The notes under the pieces were generated by a model. That model made no database searches, was not told the origin of the DNA, and saw only the letters and a program-made list of their open reading frames with translations. A stretch of 64,000 nucleotides of DNA, taken from Dyadobacter sp. CY261 (lineage in GTDB: Bacteria > Bacteroidota > Bacteroidia > Cytophagales > Spirosomataceae). Made by a program: the position numbers and the translations under genes. Positions 9,700-17,040 of this stretch are shown here, in pieces (the stretch's first letter is position 1; every line of letters starts with the position of its first letter). The DNA is taken from the NCBI RefSeq assembly GCF_021440085.1, contig NZ_JAKCPW010000002.1, positions 186,001-250,000 on the forward strand. Reading direction: 5' to 3'.

Positions 9700-9844
9700 T
9701 CACTTGGATTGTGGGTAGGTTACTTTTACCAAAAATTGTTTTGGCAATGCAACCGCAAAATGGTCATTTTTTGTAGGCGACTATTCATGTCTTTTAATAT
9801 TCTATTCCAGACTTGAATTTACATCTTTTCTCAAAAAAACTGGT

Positions 9845-9887
9845 CCTGACAACCTCTGATCATTCCTAAGAATTCTGATCGCCTGAT
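9845..9887 (-). repeat. Array of about 10-bp spaced CTGAY units, 3' of the DUF721 gene
   Basis: Five CTGAC/CTGAT-like units occur at 9846, 9856, 9866 (CTAAG), 9875 and 9883, so the spacing is 10, 10, 9 and 8 bp. The array begins 9 bp beyond the stop codon of the minus-strand DUF721 gene. It resembles the arrays at 16021 and 34164. No inverted arm is present here. Confidence 0.55.
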
Positions 9888-9895
9888 ATGCAACT

Positions 9896-10222
9896 TTAAA
9901 TAAATACAACATCCTGCACCAAGTCGCTCCCCATTTCCCGGTTGATCAGCTCGATGATTTTGCTTTTGGCGCGGAACAGTTCGTTCCGCAGCGGGGCGGA
10001 CTCTATTTGTAAAAACAGGATTCCGTCCTTGATATAGACCTTTTTGGTGCGGGTGGCAATGGCCGAACCCATGATCTTGTCCCAATGCGCGACCACATAA
10101 GATTGGTCGAAACGGCTACGGAGCTTGTACCTATCGAGCATTTGATCGATGGCTTCCTTCAACGGCGTGATTCCGGGCCGTCGGGACGCTTTTTCTTTGT
10201 CAAACCGATAGTGCATTGCCAT
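9896..10222 (-). CDS. DUF721 protein, DciA-like replicative helicase loader/operator
   Basis: A 108-residue protein of family DUF721, the family that includes DciA, which delivers or operates the replicative helicase DnaB in bacteria lacking DnaC/DnaI. The start is ATG 10222 (MAMHYRF) or 10216 (MHYRF); longer versions would read through the promoter region and overlap the GH3 gene. The family core is visible: P-LKEAIDQMLDRYKLRSRFDQ, then VVAHWDKIMGSAIATRT and the C-terminal beta-strand/helix ESAPLRNELFRAKSKIIELIN. In many Bacteroidota this gene is near recF; here it stands between GH3/beta-lactamase and LD-carboxypeptidase genes. The assignment of DciA function is by family only. Confidence 0.82.
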   Translation of the reverse strand: MAMHYRFDKEKASRRPGITPLKEAIDQMLDRYKLRSRFDQSYVVAHWDKIMGSAIATRTKKVYIKDGILFLQIESAPLRNELFRAKSKIIELINREMGSDLVQDVVFI

Positions 10223-10242
10223 AACGTTGTTCGTGAGTAGTA

Positions 10243-10250
10243 CAAAGGTA
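10243..10250 (-). promoter_or_regulatory. Candidate -7 box of the DUF721 gene
   Basis: On the minus strand TACCTTTG (10250 to 10243) matches TAnnTTTG and lies about 20 nt before the ATG at 10222. It overlaps the 3' edge of the hairpin at 10248-10270. Confidence 0.5.
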
Positions 10251-10270
10251 GCGAGATCAGAGCTCGCTAC
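10248..10270 (-). terminator. Hairpin 3' of the GH3/beta-lactamase gene
   Basis: A perfect 8-bp stem, GTAGCGAG (10248-10255) with CTCGCTAC (10263-10270), and a 7-nt loop, located 12 bp after the stop of the GH3 fusion gene. There is no proper T-run after it, so it may be an attenuator or RNA-stability hairpin and not a full terminator. Confidence 0.45.
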
Positions 10271-10281
10271 GAGTAACCGGT

Positions 10282-13245
10282 TTACTTTTTTAATAGCTGC
10301 TCGTACACCACATCCATAACGGAGGTACGGATGTTCATGGTTGAGATCTTGTTGTTCTCGCGTGTTGGGTACACCCGGTTTGATAAAAAGACGTAGTTCA
10401 AGCCCCACGCCGGGTCGGCCCAGGTCATAATGCCCGTATATCCAGTGTGCCCGAAGCTCGACGGACTTGCATACCGCGGCGCATTGCCCGAATATTTAAA
10501 TGTAGGCTTATCAAACCCGATCCCGCGGCGGCTGCCTTCCTCAGGATATTGATAACGTGTAAATTCGATCAATGCGTCCTTGCTTAATAGCTGCTGACCG
10601 CCGTAATAACCATTCTGCAAATACATCTGCCATACTTTCATGACGTCGTTGGAAGTGCCGAAAAGGCCCGCGTGGCCGCTCAATCCACCCAGCATCGCTG
10701 CCGCCTCATCGTGCACCTGGCCATGCAGTTGCGTCATCCGGAAGAAAGTGTCACGCTCGGTGGGTACGATTTCATCCAGTTTGTAGAAGCGTTTTGGGTT
10801 GAACGTCAGTGTATTGGCTCCGAGTTTATGGTAGTAGTGATTTTTAAGATAATCTTCAAAATTCTCCCCGGAAAGCCGCTTTACAATCTGCGGGTAAAGA
10901 ATGAACGAAAGGTCGCTGTACACATAGCCTTCCTTTTCATTTAAAGGCGAATCCCGGATCGCTTTGAAGATGGTTTTATCATAATTTTTGAAAATAAACA
11001 GGCTGTCTCCCACCACGGAAGTCGGATAGCGTTTCGATAGTTTGGTACTGAAAGTTTTCTTTTTCCAGCTACCGTCCGCTTTTTGTGCTTCTTTCCACAG
11101 TACGATGAACGCTTTCAGGCGCGCGCTGTGCGTGAGGACGCGCCGCCAATGTAGGTCGGCCTTGTTGGAACCTTCGAAATCGGGCAGGTAATCCTTCATC
11201 GTCGCGTCCAGATCGAACTTTTTCGCGTCCCAAAGACTCATTAGCGCTAATGTAGATGCTGTGATTTTGGTTACCGAGGCCAGGTCGTACAGATCCGTCA
11301 CCTTTACCGGGTGATTGCCTTCGTAGGTCTGCTTGCCATACGCCTTCCGGAAAAACACTTTGCCATCTTTCGCCAGTTGTACTACGCAGCCGGGAGTTGC
11401 CTTTTGGGTAACGGCCGCATTGGCAATAGAGTCGATTTTGAATGTAATGACCTTTGAATCCAGGCCGAGTTCTTCGGGGATCGTGTATTTCAAACGTCCG
11501 AGCACGGGAGTATCGATGCCTGTATGATAAGGATACTGCGCATTGACAGTCACCGGCAGCTTGCCCTGAGCCGGAATAGCCCCGAAAATCAGTTGAGCAG
11601 ACAAATCCTGCGTGTAAGGCGTGAGTTGATAAGCCATGAGCAATGCCTTTGCATCGTCGGTTTTTGGCATTTTATTCAAAGCATAAGGATTCCCGAAGAC
11701 GGACACTACTGCTTTTTTAGTAGCGATCAGTTCCTGTAAAACATTGCTCATCGGCTCGGTAAGGCCATAGTTGCTACGAGGGGAAATGCTGCCTAAATGC
11801 ACGCCTACCAGCAAGAGATTGTACGCATTCAGCTTGGAGCGGACCGCTTCGATTTGCTCGGTGGTTGCCTTTGCGGGAATCTGAAAATGATCCACGGTTG
11901 TATAAAGTCCGAGTGTATTCTGGAAAGTCGTGATGGAATCGGCACCGATCGAAATGGACGCGATTTTCAGGGTATCCAGCTCCCGCAACGGCAGCAAATT
12001 GTTATCGTTTTTAAGGATGGTTAATGCTTTTTCGGTCAGCAGGCGGTTTGTTAGCTCAGCGGCTTTGGGGTTCAGGTCTTCGTAAAGATTGTTAAGGTCA
12101 ACCGGTTTGTAACGGTTGAGACCCGCCCAGGCCTTTGCTTCGAGCACTTTCCGGCAACGGTAATCGATTTCCGCTTGTGTGATCTTGCCCTCGGCAATGC
12201 TCTTCTTGATCTCAGCGATGGATTTGTTCACGTCTTCGGTGAATTCCAGCAGGTCCATTCCGGCTTCCAGGCCCATGGCGTCCGCTTTGCCATCGGGGAA
12301 GTATTTGGTAACGCCTTTCATGTTCATGGCGTCGGAATAAATCAGCCCTTCGAAGCCGAGCTGGCTGCGCAACAGATTGGTAACGATCGGTTTGGATAAT
12401 GTAGACGGCAGGTTAGGCGTCTTATCGAGCGCCGGGATGCTCAAATGCGCGATCATCACACCGCTTAGGCCGTTGTTGATCAACACCCGGAAAGGATATA
12501 ATTCCAGCGAATCGATGCGCGCTGCGGAATGTGATATTAATGGCAGATCATAATGCGAATCGGTGCCGGTATCGCCGTGACCGGGGAAATGCTTGGCGCT
12601 GGTTAGCAAACCATTATCCTGCATTCCGCGCATATACGCCACAGCTTTTTCAGCGACTTTGTATTTGTTTTCGCCAAAGGACCGGAAGCTGATCACCGGA
12701 TTGTTCGGGTTGTTGTTCACATCCGCAACTGGTGCAAAATTGATATGCATTCCCAGGCGACGAGCTTGTTTGGCCAGTTGTGCTCCCATCTCATAAATGA
12801 GATCGTTGTTTCCCTGAATAGCTCCGAGCGTCATCTGGTAGGGATACCGGACCGTGCTGTCGATCCGCATCGCCAGGCCGAATTCCGCATCCATCGCCAC
12901 CAAGAGCGGCACTTTTGAAATGGACTGGTAAAAGTTCGTCAGCCTTGCCTGCGGCATTGGCCCTCCCTGAAAGAAAACAATCCCACCCACCTTATTCTCG
13001 CGGATCAGTTTCTCGACAGCGGTCGGGTTACTGGTTTTGGGGTCAATTAATGCACGTTTGGTGTCCGAAACTGCCGCCACCATGATCAATTGGGCAATGC
13101 GTTCATCGGGTGTAAGTGAAGCAAAAACAGAATCCACCCATTGCTTATTCTTGTGCAGAAATGTAGGAGGCGTACTGATCTGGGCTTTTGCGGTAAATGC
13201 TGTTAGGAAAAGGAGTGTAACTAGGGCTAGGTGGTGTCTGGTCAT
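10282..13245 (-). CDS. Fused GH3 beta-N-acetylhexosaminidase and serine beta-lactamase-family protein
   Basis: A 987-residue exported two-module enzyme. After a signal peptide (ending AKAQ) residues about 30-370 form a GH3 domain with the NagZ-type loop KHFPGHGDTGTDSHYDLP around residue 217 and the nucleophile Asp305 in YSDAMNMKG. A GH3 C-terminal domain follows (to about 590). Residues about 610-985 form a class C beta-lactamase/esterase (AmpC-like) domain with catalytic Ser657-x-x-Lys660 in LASVTKIT, YSDL in the usual YxN place and FGHTGYTG as the third motif. This fusion is known in Bacteroidota; the likely role is removal of GlcNAc from muropeptides plus a peptidase or esterase step (inference). 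The neighbouring LD-carboxypeptidase supports murein recycling. Confidence 0.93.
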   Translation of the reverse strand: MTRHHLALVTLLFLTAFTAKAQISTPPTFLHKNKQWVDSVFASLTPDERIAQLIMVAAVSDTKRALIDPKTSNPTAVEKLIRENKVGGIVFFQGGPMPQARLTNFYQSISKVPLLVAMDAEFGLAMRIDSTVRYPYQMTLGAIQGNNDLIYEMGAQLAKQARRLGMHINFAPVADVNNNPNNPVISFRSFGENKYKVAEKAVAYMRGMQDNGLLTSAKHFPGHGDTGTDSHYDLPLISHSAARIDSLELYPFRVLINNGLSGVMIAHLSIPALDKTPNLPSTLSKPIVTNLLRSQLGFEGLIYSDAMNMKGVTKYFPDGKADAMGLEAGMDLLEFTEDVNKSIAEIKKSIAEGKITQAEIDYRCRKVLEAKAWAGLNRYKPVDLNNLYEDLNPKAAELTNRLLTEKALTILKNDNNLLPLRELDTLKIASISIGADSITTFQNTLGLYTTVDHFQIPAKATTEQIEAVRSKLNAYNLLLVGVHLGSISPRSNYGLTEPMSNVLQELIATKKAVVSVFGNPYALNKMPKTDDAKALLMAYQLTPYTQDLSAQLIFGAIPAQGKLPVTVNAQYPYHTGIDTPVLGRLKYTIPEELGLDSKVITFKIDSIANAAVTQKATPGCVVQLAKDGKVFFRKAYGKQTYEGNHPVKVTDLYDLASVTKITASTLALMSLWDAKKFDLDATMKDYLPDFEGSNKADLHWRRVLTHSARLKAFIVLWKEAQKADGSWKKKTFSTKLSKRYPTSVVGDSLFIFKNYDKTIFKAIRDSPLNEKEGYVYSDLSFILYPQIVKRLSGENFEDYLKNHYYHKLGANTLTFNPKRFYKLDEIVPTERDTFFRMTQLHGQVHDEAAAMLGGLSGHAGLFGTSNDVMKVWQMYLQNGYYGGQQLLSKDALIEFTRYQYPEEGSRRGIGFDKPTFKYSGNAPRYASPSSFGHTGYTGIMTWADPAWGLNYVFLSNRVYPTRENNKISTMNIRTSVMDVVYEQLLKK

Positions 13246-13269
13246 TGGGTTTGGGAATACTTATTCTTG

Positions 13270-13484
13270 GTACTTCGGATAGTTCATCTAAAAGTGAAAT
13301 GTTTGAAACTTCTTTAATCTCGATCCAGTCGAACGCAAGGTTATGCCGGAAAGCGACATTCAAGTCTTGCAATTCCAGAAACGCTTTGTTCGGAATTATT
13401 ATCTTCTTGTAGAGATTTTGGAGGACATGCAGATGTCCCGATTGAACAAGTCCGCTGATAACAGAGGTCACTTACTACTATCAC
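13270..13484 (-). pseudogene. Broken PIN-domain (DUF3368-type) toxin
   Basis: The reading TSVISGLVQSGHLHVLQNLY, then IIIPNKAFLELQ and WIEIKEVSNISLLDEL matches the N-terminal two thirds of the PIN toxins paired with UPF0175 antitoxins. The natural start is the GTG at 13484, overlapping the antitoxin by 17 nt, and gives VIVVSD, but the frame then breaks: the expected D-T-S of the active site needs a 2-nt addition (or 1-nt removal) near 13470. Similarity stops near 13270 after LLDEL, and the GH3 gene starts at 13245, so the C-terminal catalytic residues are missing. It is therefore a relic with a frameshift and a 3' truncation. Confidence 0.75.
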
Positions 13485-13722
13485 CAGAAAGCCTTGTTAG
13501 TGTTTCTAAATCTGCTTCAAAATCTTCAGTGTCATAGTGCATTGCAATTTTACGTTTTCCCAGCTCACGCTAAAATCTTACATGACCAGGCCCCGTCATA
13601 GTGCCGCCTTGACCAACGGTAATTTTTCCATCTTCATACAAACGCACAGCCAACTCTATCCGTAACTCGTCTTCGTTGAGCCCGGTGCTGTTGACCACTT
13701 TATCATTTAGTCCCAAAAGCAT
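13468..13722 (-). pseudogene. Broken UPF0175-family antitoxin
   Basis: Eighty-four codons from ATG 13722 read as a UPF0175 antitoxin: ELRIELAVRLYEDGKITVGQ, then RELGKRKIAMHYDTEDFEADLETL. A TAG at 13572-13570 (codon 51) stands exactly where the family has the glutamine of the EFQRELGKRKI motif, so a single CAG to TAG change explains it and the alignment has no gap. The following toxin relic overlaps its 3' end, the normal arrangement of this two-gene module. UPF0175 proteins are DNA-binding antitoxins that repress their own operon; this copy should make only a truncated protein. Confidence 0.8.
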
Positions 13723-13799
13723 ATTTCAAAATTAAGTGATGGACTAATGAAGTCTAAGTAAATATACACAACGATTTCGGTTCTTCCAGTAACCCTGCG

Positions 13800-14987
13800 C
13801 TAGAACACCAGCCCAAGCAACAACCCCGCCAGGATAATCAAATATGAGGGAACCTTGCCGAAAGCAACCACAATGAGCGTTGCGATGACCGTCACGACAG
13901 GTTGAATGCTCGTCATCATTGGCTGGAAGAGTGAGATGGCGGCGGCGATGGTGAGGCCACAACTGGCGGCGTGAATGCCTTCGAGCGAGGCGCGGATACC
14001 ACGGTAACGTTTGAGCTGGTCCCAGAAAGGATAGGCAAAAAAGATAAAGAACGTGCCGGGAAGAAATATGCCTGCAGTAGCCACAAACCCTCCCACAATT
14101 TGCCCGAACCAGCCGTGCGATTGCAGCGAGACGCTTCCGACAAATGTAGCAATGGAAAAAACCGGCCCGGGTACGACCTGCGTGAGCGCCATGCCCGCCA
14201 GGAATTCCTGTTCGGTCAGGTAATGCTTGAATGTGACAAACTCGTTGTAAAGGATCGGAATCAGCACCTGCCCACCGCCGAAGACCAGACTGCCGTTCCG
14301 GTAAAAGTTCTCGAAGAGCCTCACCGGCAACGAATTCGTTACCTTTCCGATCGCCGCAGCCACGATCAGCACCGAAATCCAGAAGATAATGGGCCGCCAT
14401 TTGATGCGGATTTCACCTTTCTCCATCTTCTCGTGCTTTTTGAAATTGAGCGACGCCGCAACGCCGCCGCAAATGATCAGCACCGGTGTCATGTAAGGTG
14501 AGGGATAGAGGTATGCCAGTATGGTCGAAATGAGCAGGAAGGTCCAGCCTTGCGTGTTGTGAATGACCTTCCGTGCAATGGAGGAGGCACCGTACATCAG
14601 AAATGCAACAGCCATTGGTCCGACAAACCGCGTGAAATTCAGGGAAATGGCATGCCGTTCGAGGTAATGAATGCCAATGGCCGCGAGTGTCATAAGCGCC
14701 ATAGCGGGGATCGACCACACGAGCAATGTAAGGTAGGCGAGCGGTTGCCCGCCTATTTTAAGGCCTATTGCCGTGACGGTTTGGGTTGAACTGGGTCCCG
14801 GAAGAATGGAGCAAAGTGCTTGTAATTCAAGTAATTCCTCTTCTGTTACATACCGGCGCTTGTGTACCAGCCGTTCAATCATCATCATTAAATGCACTTG
14901 TGGTCCTCCGAATGCCGTGAGCGACAGCAGGAGAATGTCCATCAGATAAATGATGTAACGGAAACGACGGATAGGTGGGTAAGACAA
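13800..14987 (-). CDS. Chromate transporter (ChrA family, two CHR domains)
   Basis: Inner membrane transporter of the CHR family, associated with chromate efflux and often found with sulfate-related genes. The 395-residue length fits the long two-domain form. The first CHR half shows TAFGGPQVHLMMM, RRYVTEEELLELQALCSILPGPSSTQ; the second repeats the pattern with VFGGGQVLIPILYNEFV and ALTQVVPGPVFSIATFVGS. About ten hydrophobic segments are visible. An alternative start at residue 16 (MDILLLSLTAFGG) is possible. It is followed downstream by the toxin-antitoxin relic and has no chrB-like regulator nearby. Confidence 0.93.
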   Translation of the reverse strand: MSYPPIRRFRYIIYLMDILLLSLTAFGGPQVHLMMMIERLVHKRRYVTEEELLELQALCSILPGPSSTQTVTAIGLKIGGQPLAYLTLLVWSIPAMALMTLAAIGIHYLERHAISLNFTRFVGPMAVAFLMYGASSIARKVIHNTQGWTFLLISTILAYLYPSPYMTPVLIICGGVAASLNFKKHEKMEKGEIRIKWRPIIFWISVLIVAAAIGKVTNSLPVRLFENFYRNGSLVFGGGQVLIPILYNEFVTFKHYLTEQEFLAGMALTQVVPGPVFSIATFVGSVSLQSHGWFGQIVGGFVATAGIFLPGTFFIFFAYPFWDQLKRYRGIRASLEGIHAASCGLTIAAAISLFQPMMTSIQPVVTVIATLIVVAFGKVPSYLIILAGLLLGLVF

Positions 14988-15000
14988 GCTGAGGATACTT

Positions 15001-15957
15001 TTATTTTTTTAAACCGAGCTCCCGCAAACGTTCATCGAGAAATTCGCCGGCTGTCATGTCGGTATACAGCTTTGGATGTTCAGAGGTAATGCAGCTTTCG
15101 AGGCTGGTCAGGTCCATGTCGGCACGCGGATGCATGAAGAACGGAATCGAGTATCGGGAAGTCCCCAGTTTTTCACGTGGCGGGTTTACCACCCGATGAA
15201 TGGTCGATTTGAGTTTATGATTGGTGAGACGGTCGAGCATGTCGCCTACGTTCACGACAATCTGGTCGGGTAAGGCGGTGATGGCGATCCACTCGCCGTC
15301 GCGGCGGAGCACTTCGAGGCCTTCGGCACTGGCGCCCATTAGCAATGTAATGAGGTTAATATCCCCATGTGCAGCCGCCCTTACCGCGCCTTCCGGCACC
15401 AGTTCGGGATTTGGGATAGGGAAATAATGCAATGCGCGAAGCAGGCTGTCCCCGTTTTTGACTTTGTCTTCGAAATAATCTTCCGGCAAATTCAGGTAAA
15501 GGGCAATGGCACGCAAAAGCGTTTTGCCCGCATTCTCGAAAGTATTATAAACCTCCAGGGTATATTTCCGGAACGCAGGCAATTCTTCCGGGAAAATATT
15601 ATTAGGCATTTTTCCGATCGGTTCGGGCTGGCCTATGTGGTAGAATTCTTTGAGGTCGGCCACTTTAAAGCCTTTGGCGGTTTCCTTACCTTTGCCCACA
15701 TAGCCGCGTTGGCCGAACAATTCGGGGAACTCGTACTTCCTCTTAATGTCGTCCGGCTGTGAAAAGAATTCTTTCACATTTGCGTAAAGATCATCGCGCA
15801 GCGCGTCGCTTAGTCCGTGATTTTTAATGGCTACAAAGCCGATATTGGTGAACGCCGCACCCAGGTCTTTTACAAATTGCTGCTTTCGCTGGGCATCTCC
15901 CGATGTAAAATCGGCCAAATCGAGCGAAGGGACCTCATTCAATAGTGCTGGTTCCAT
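15001..15957 (-). CDS. 2-oxoglutarate/Fe(II) oxygenase, isopenicillin N synthase-like
   Basis: A 318-residue member of the non-haem iron dioxygenase family that includes isopenicillin N synthase and plant flavonoid oxygenases. The start at ATG 15957 gives MEPALLNEVPSLDLADF, the typical family N-terminus; further upstream the frame would enter a non-conserved leader. The DIOX_N region covers residues 10-130 and the catalytic core has the iron triad His-x-Asp in AAHGDINLITLL and the distal His in STIHRVVNPP, with the co-substrate-binding RYSIPFF. It ends 13 bp before the chromate transporter start. Substrate unknown; many bacterial members act on small molecules or nucleobase derivatives. Confidence 0.9.
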   Translation of the reverse strand: MEPALLNEVPSLDLADFTSGDAQRKQQFVKDLGAAFTNIGFVAIKNHGLSDALRDDLYANVKEFFSQPDDIKRKYEFPELFGQRGYVGKGKETAKGFKVADLKEFYHIGQPEPIGKMPNNIFPEELPAFRKYTLEVYNTFENAGKTLLRAIALYLNLPEDYFEDKVKNGDSLLRALHYFPIPNPELVPEGAVRAAAHGDINLITLLMGASAEGLEVLRRDGEWIAITALPDQIVVNVGDMLDRLTNHKLKSTIHRVVNPPREKLGTSRYSIPFFMHPRADMDLTSLESCITSEHPKLYTDMTAGEFLDERLRELGLKK

Positions 15958-16020
15958 GTTGATTGCTTTTTTGATGCAAAGTAAAAAGTATCCACAGACT
16001 TGGCAAACTTTGGAACCTAC

Positions 16021-16079
16021 AACTGACAACACCTGACCATGATGACATTTTAGTCATTTTTGGTCAGGTGTTGTCAGTT
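16021..16079 (-). repeat. Perfect inverted array of 10-bp spaced CTGAC units (19-bp hairpin)
   Basis: AACTGACAACACCTGACCA at 16021-16039 pairs without mismatch with its complement at 16061-16079; the loop holds a further short pair (ATGAC 16042-16046 with GTCAT 16053-16057). CTGAC units lie at 16023 and 16033 and mirrored GTCAG units at 16063 and 16073. The hairpin sits 10 bp 3' of the stop of the minus-strand sugar-isomerase-like gene. It could act as terminator or RNA stabiliser; there is only a short T-run. Confidence 0.75.
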
Positions 16080-16089
16080 ATTGAATTCG

Positions 16090-16947
16090 TTATTCCTTAA
16101 TGCTCTTTATATAAGCGATCGTTACCGGAATCTGTTTCAGATAGGATGGACTTTCGTCCTCGATAAAGTAATGCTTAATACCCACCTTTTTGGCAGCTTT
16201 CAAAGTAGCCGGGATGTCGATCTGGCCGGTACCTAATGCTACGTCGTTGGTGGTGGGTGTGCCGCCTGAGAGGTCGCCTTTTACGCCTTTTTTGAGGTCT
16301 TTGAGGTGCATCAGTTTCCAGCGGGTGGGATATTTCAAGAGTAGTTTCGCTGGATCTTGTCCCGGGAATGCGGTCCAGAGTACATCCATTTCGAAGTTCA
16401 CATATTCCGGATTGGTGTTTTTCACAATGTAGTCGAACAATGTACCATCCTCGTAAGGTACGAACTCGTAGCCGTGGTTATGGTAAGTGAGCTCAATGCC
16501 TGCTTCTTTTAATTCCTTACCGGCTTTGTTGAAATCAGCCACGGCTTTTTTCGCAGTTTCCAGGTTGAAATTGCCTTTTTCATGAGGAATCCAGGCTACC
16601 ATCACGTATTTCGCACCGAGGATTTTGGCGTCCTTAATGGTTTGCTCGGCGCTTTCGCTCAATTTCTTATAATCCGCGCCGATCGACCGCATTGCAATGC
16701 CGCGCTTGTCGAGCTGTTTACGGAGTTCTTCGGTGGTCATGCCGGCGATCGGGCCGCCTTCCAACTCGGTTACTCCAAGAGATTTGATGGTATCCAGCGT
16801 CGCTTCGATGCCTTTGCCCCAACTGCCGCGGAAAGTATATGCCTGCAAGCCGATTGGCGCGGTGTACACCTTGCCCTGCGCGAAAAGGTCGCTTTCGCCC
16901 GCCAGCAATGCAGCCGCCAGGCAGCCTAGAACGATTAGTTTTTTCAT
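16090..16947 (-). CDS. Exported sugar phosphate isomerase/epimerase-like TIM barrel protein
   Basis: A 285-residue protein of the xylose isomerase-like TIM barrel superfamily (AP_endonuc_2). The ATG at 16947 (MKKLIVLG) begins a signal peptide ending LFAQ; ATG 16953 is an equal alternative. Conserved metal-site residues expected of the fold are visible: HNHGYEFVPY around residue 150, FEMDVLWTAFPGQDP near 185, MHLKDLKKG near 215 and YFIEDESP near 262. Exported versions are common in Bacteroidota and usually act on carbohydrate derivatives, but the reaction is not known from the sequence. It follows the M16 peptidase pair on the same strand after a 93-bp gap. Confidence 0.86.
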   Translation of the reverse strand: MKKLIVLGCLAAALLAGESDLFAQGKVYTAPIGLQAYTFRGSWGKGIEATLDTIKSLGVTELEGGPIAGMTTEELRKQLDKRGIAMRSIGADYKKLSESAEQTIKDAKILGAKYVMVAWIPHEKGNFNLETAKKAVADFNKAGKELKEAGIELTYHNHGYEFVPYEDGTLFDYIVKNTNPEYVNFEMDVLWTAFPGQDPAKLLLKYPTRWKLMHLKDLKKGVKGDLSGGTPTTNDVALGTGQIDIPATLKAAKKVGIKHYFIEDESPSYLKQIPVTIAYIKSIKE

Positions 16948-17040
16948 TGTCATTGTTATGGAATGGTTTAGATAGTATTGCCAAAAACATGTCATCCGGT
17001 GAGCCGGTCCTACTTTAAAGCAATACCTGTTATTGATATA

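Noticed and set aside
9845..9887. CRISPR-like array at the 10-bp repeats
   Set aside because: Units and spacing are far too short and there are no spacers or cas genes.
13744..14400. Cys/His/Arg-rich frame overlapping the chromate transporter
   Set aside because: Same strand but another frame of a clear transporter gene; its composition is typical of a shifted frame.
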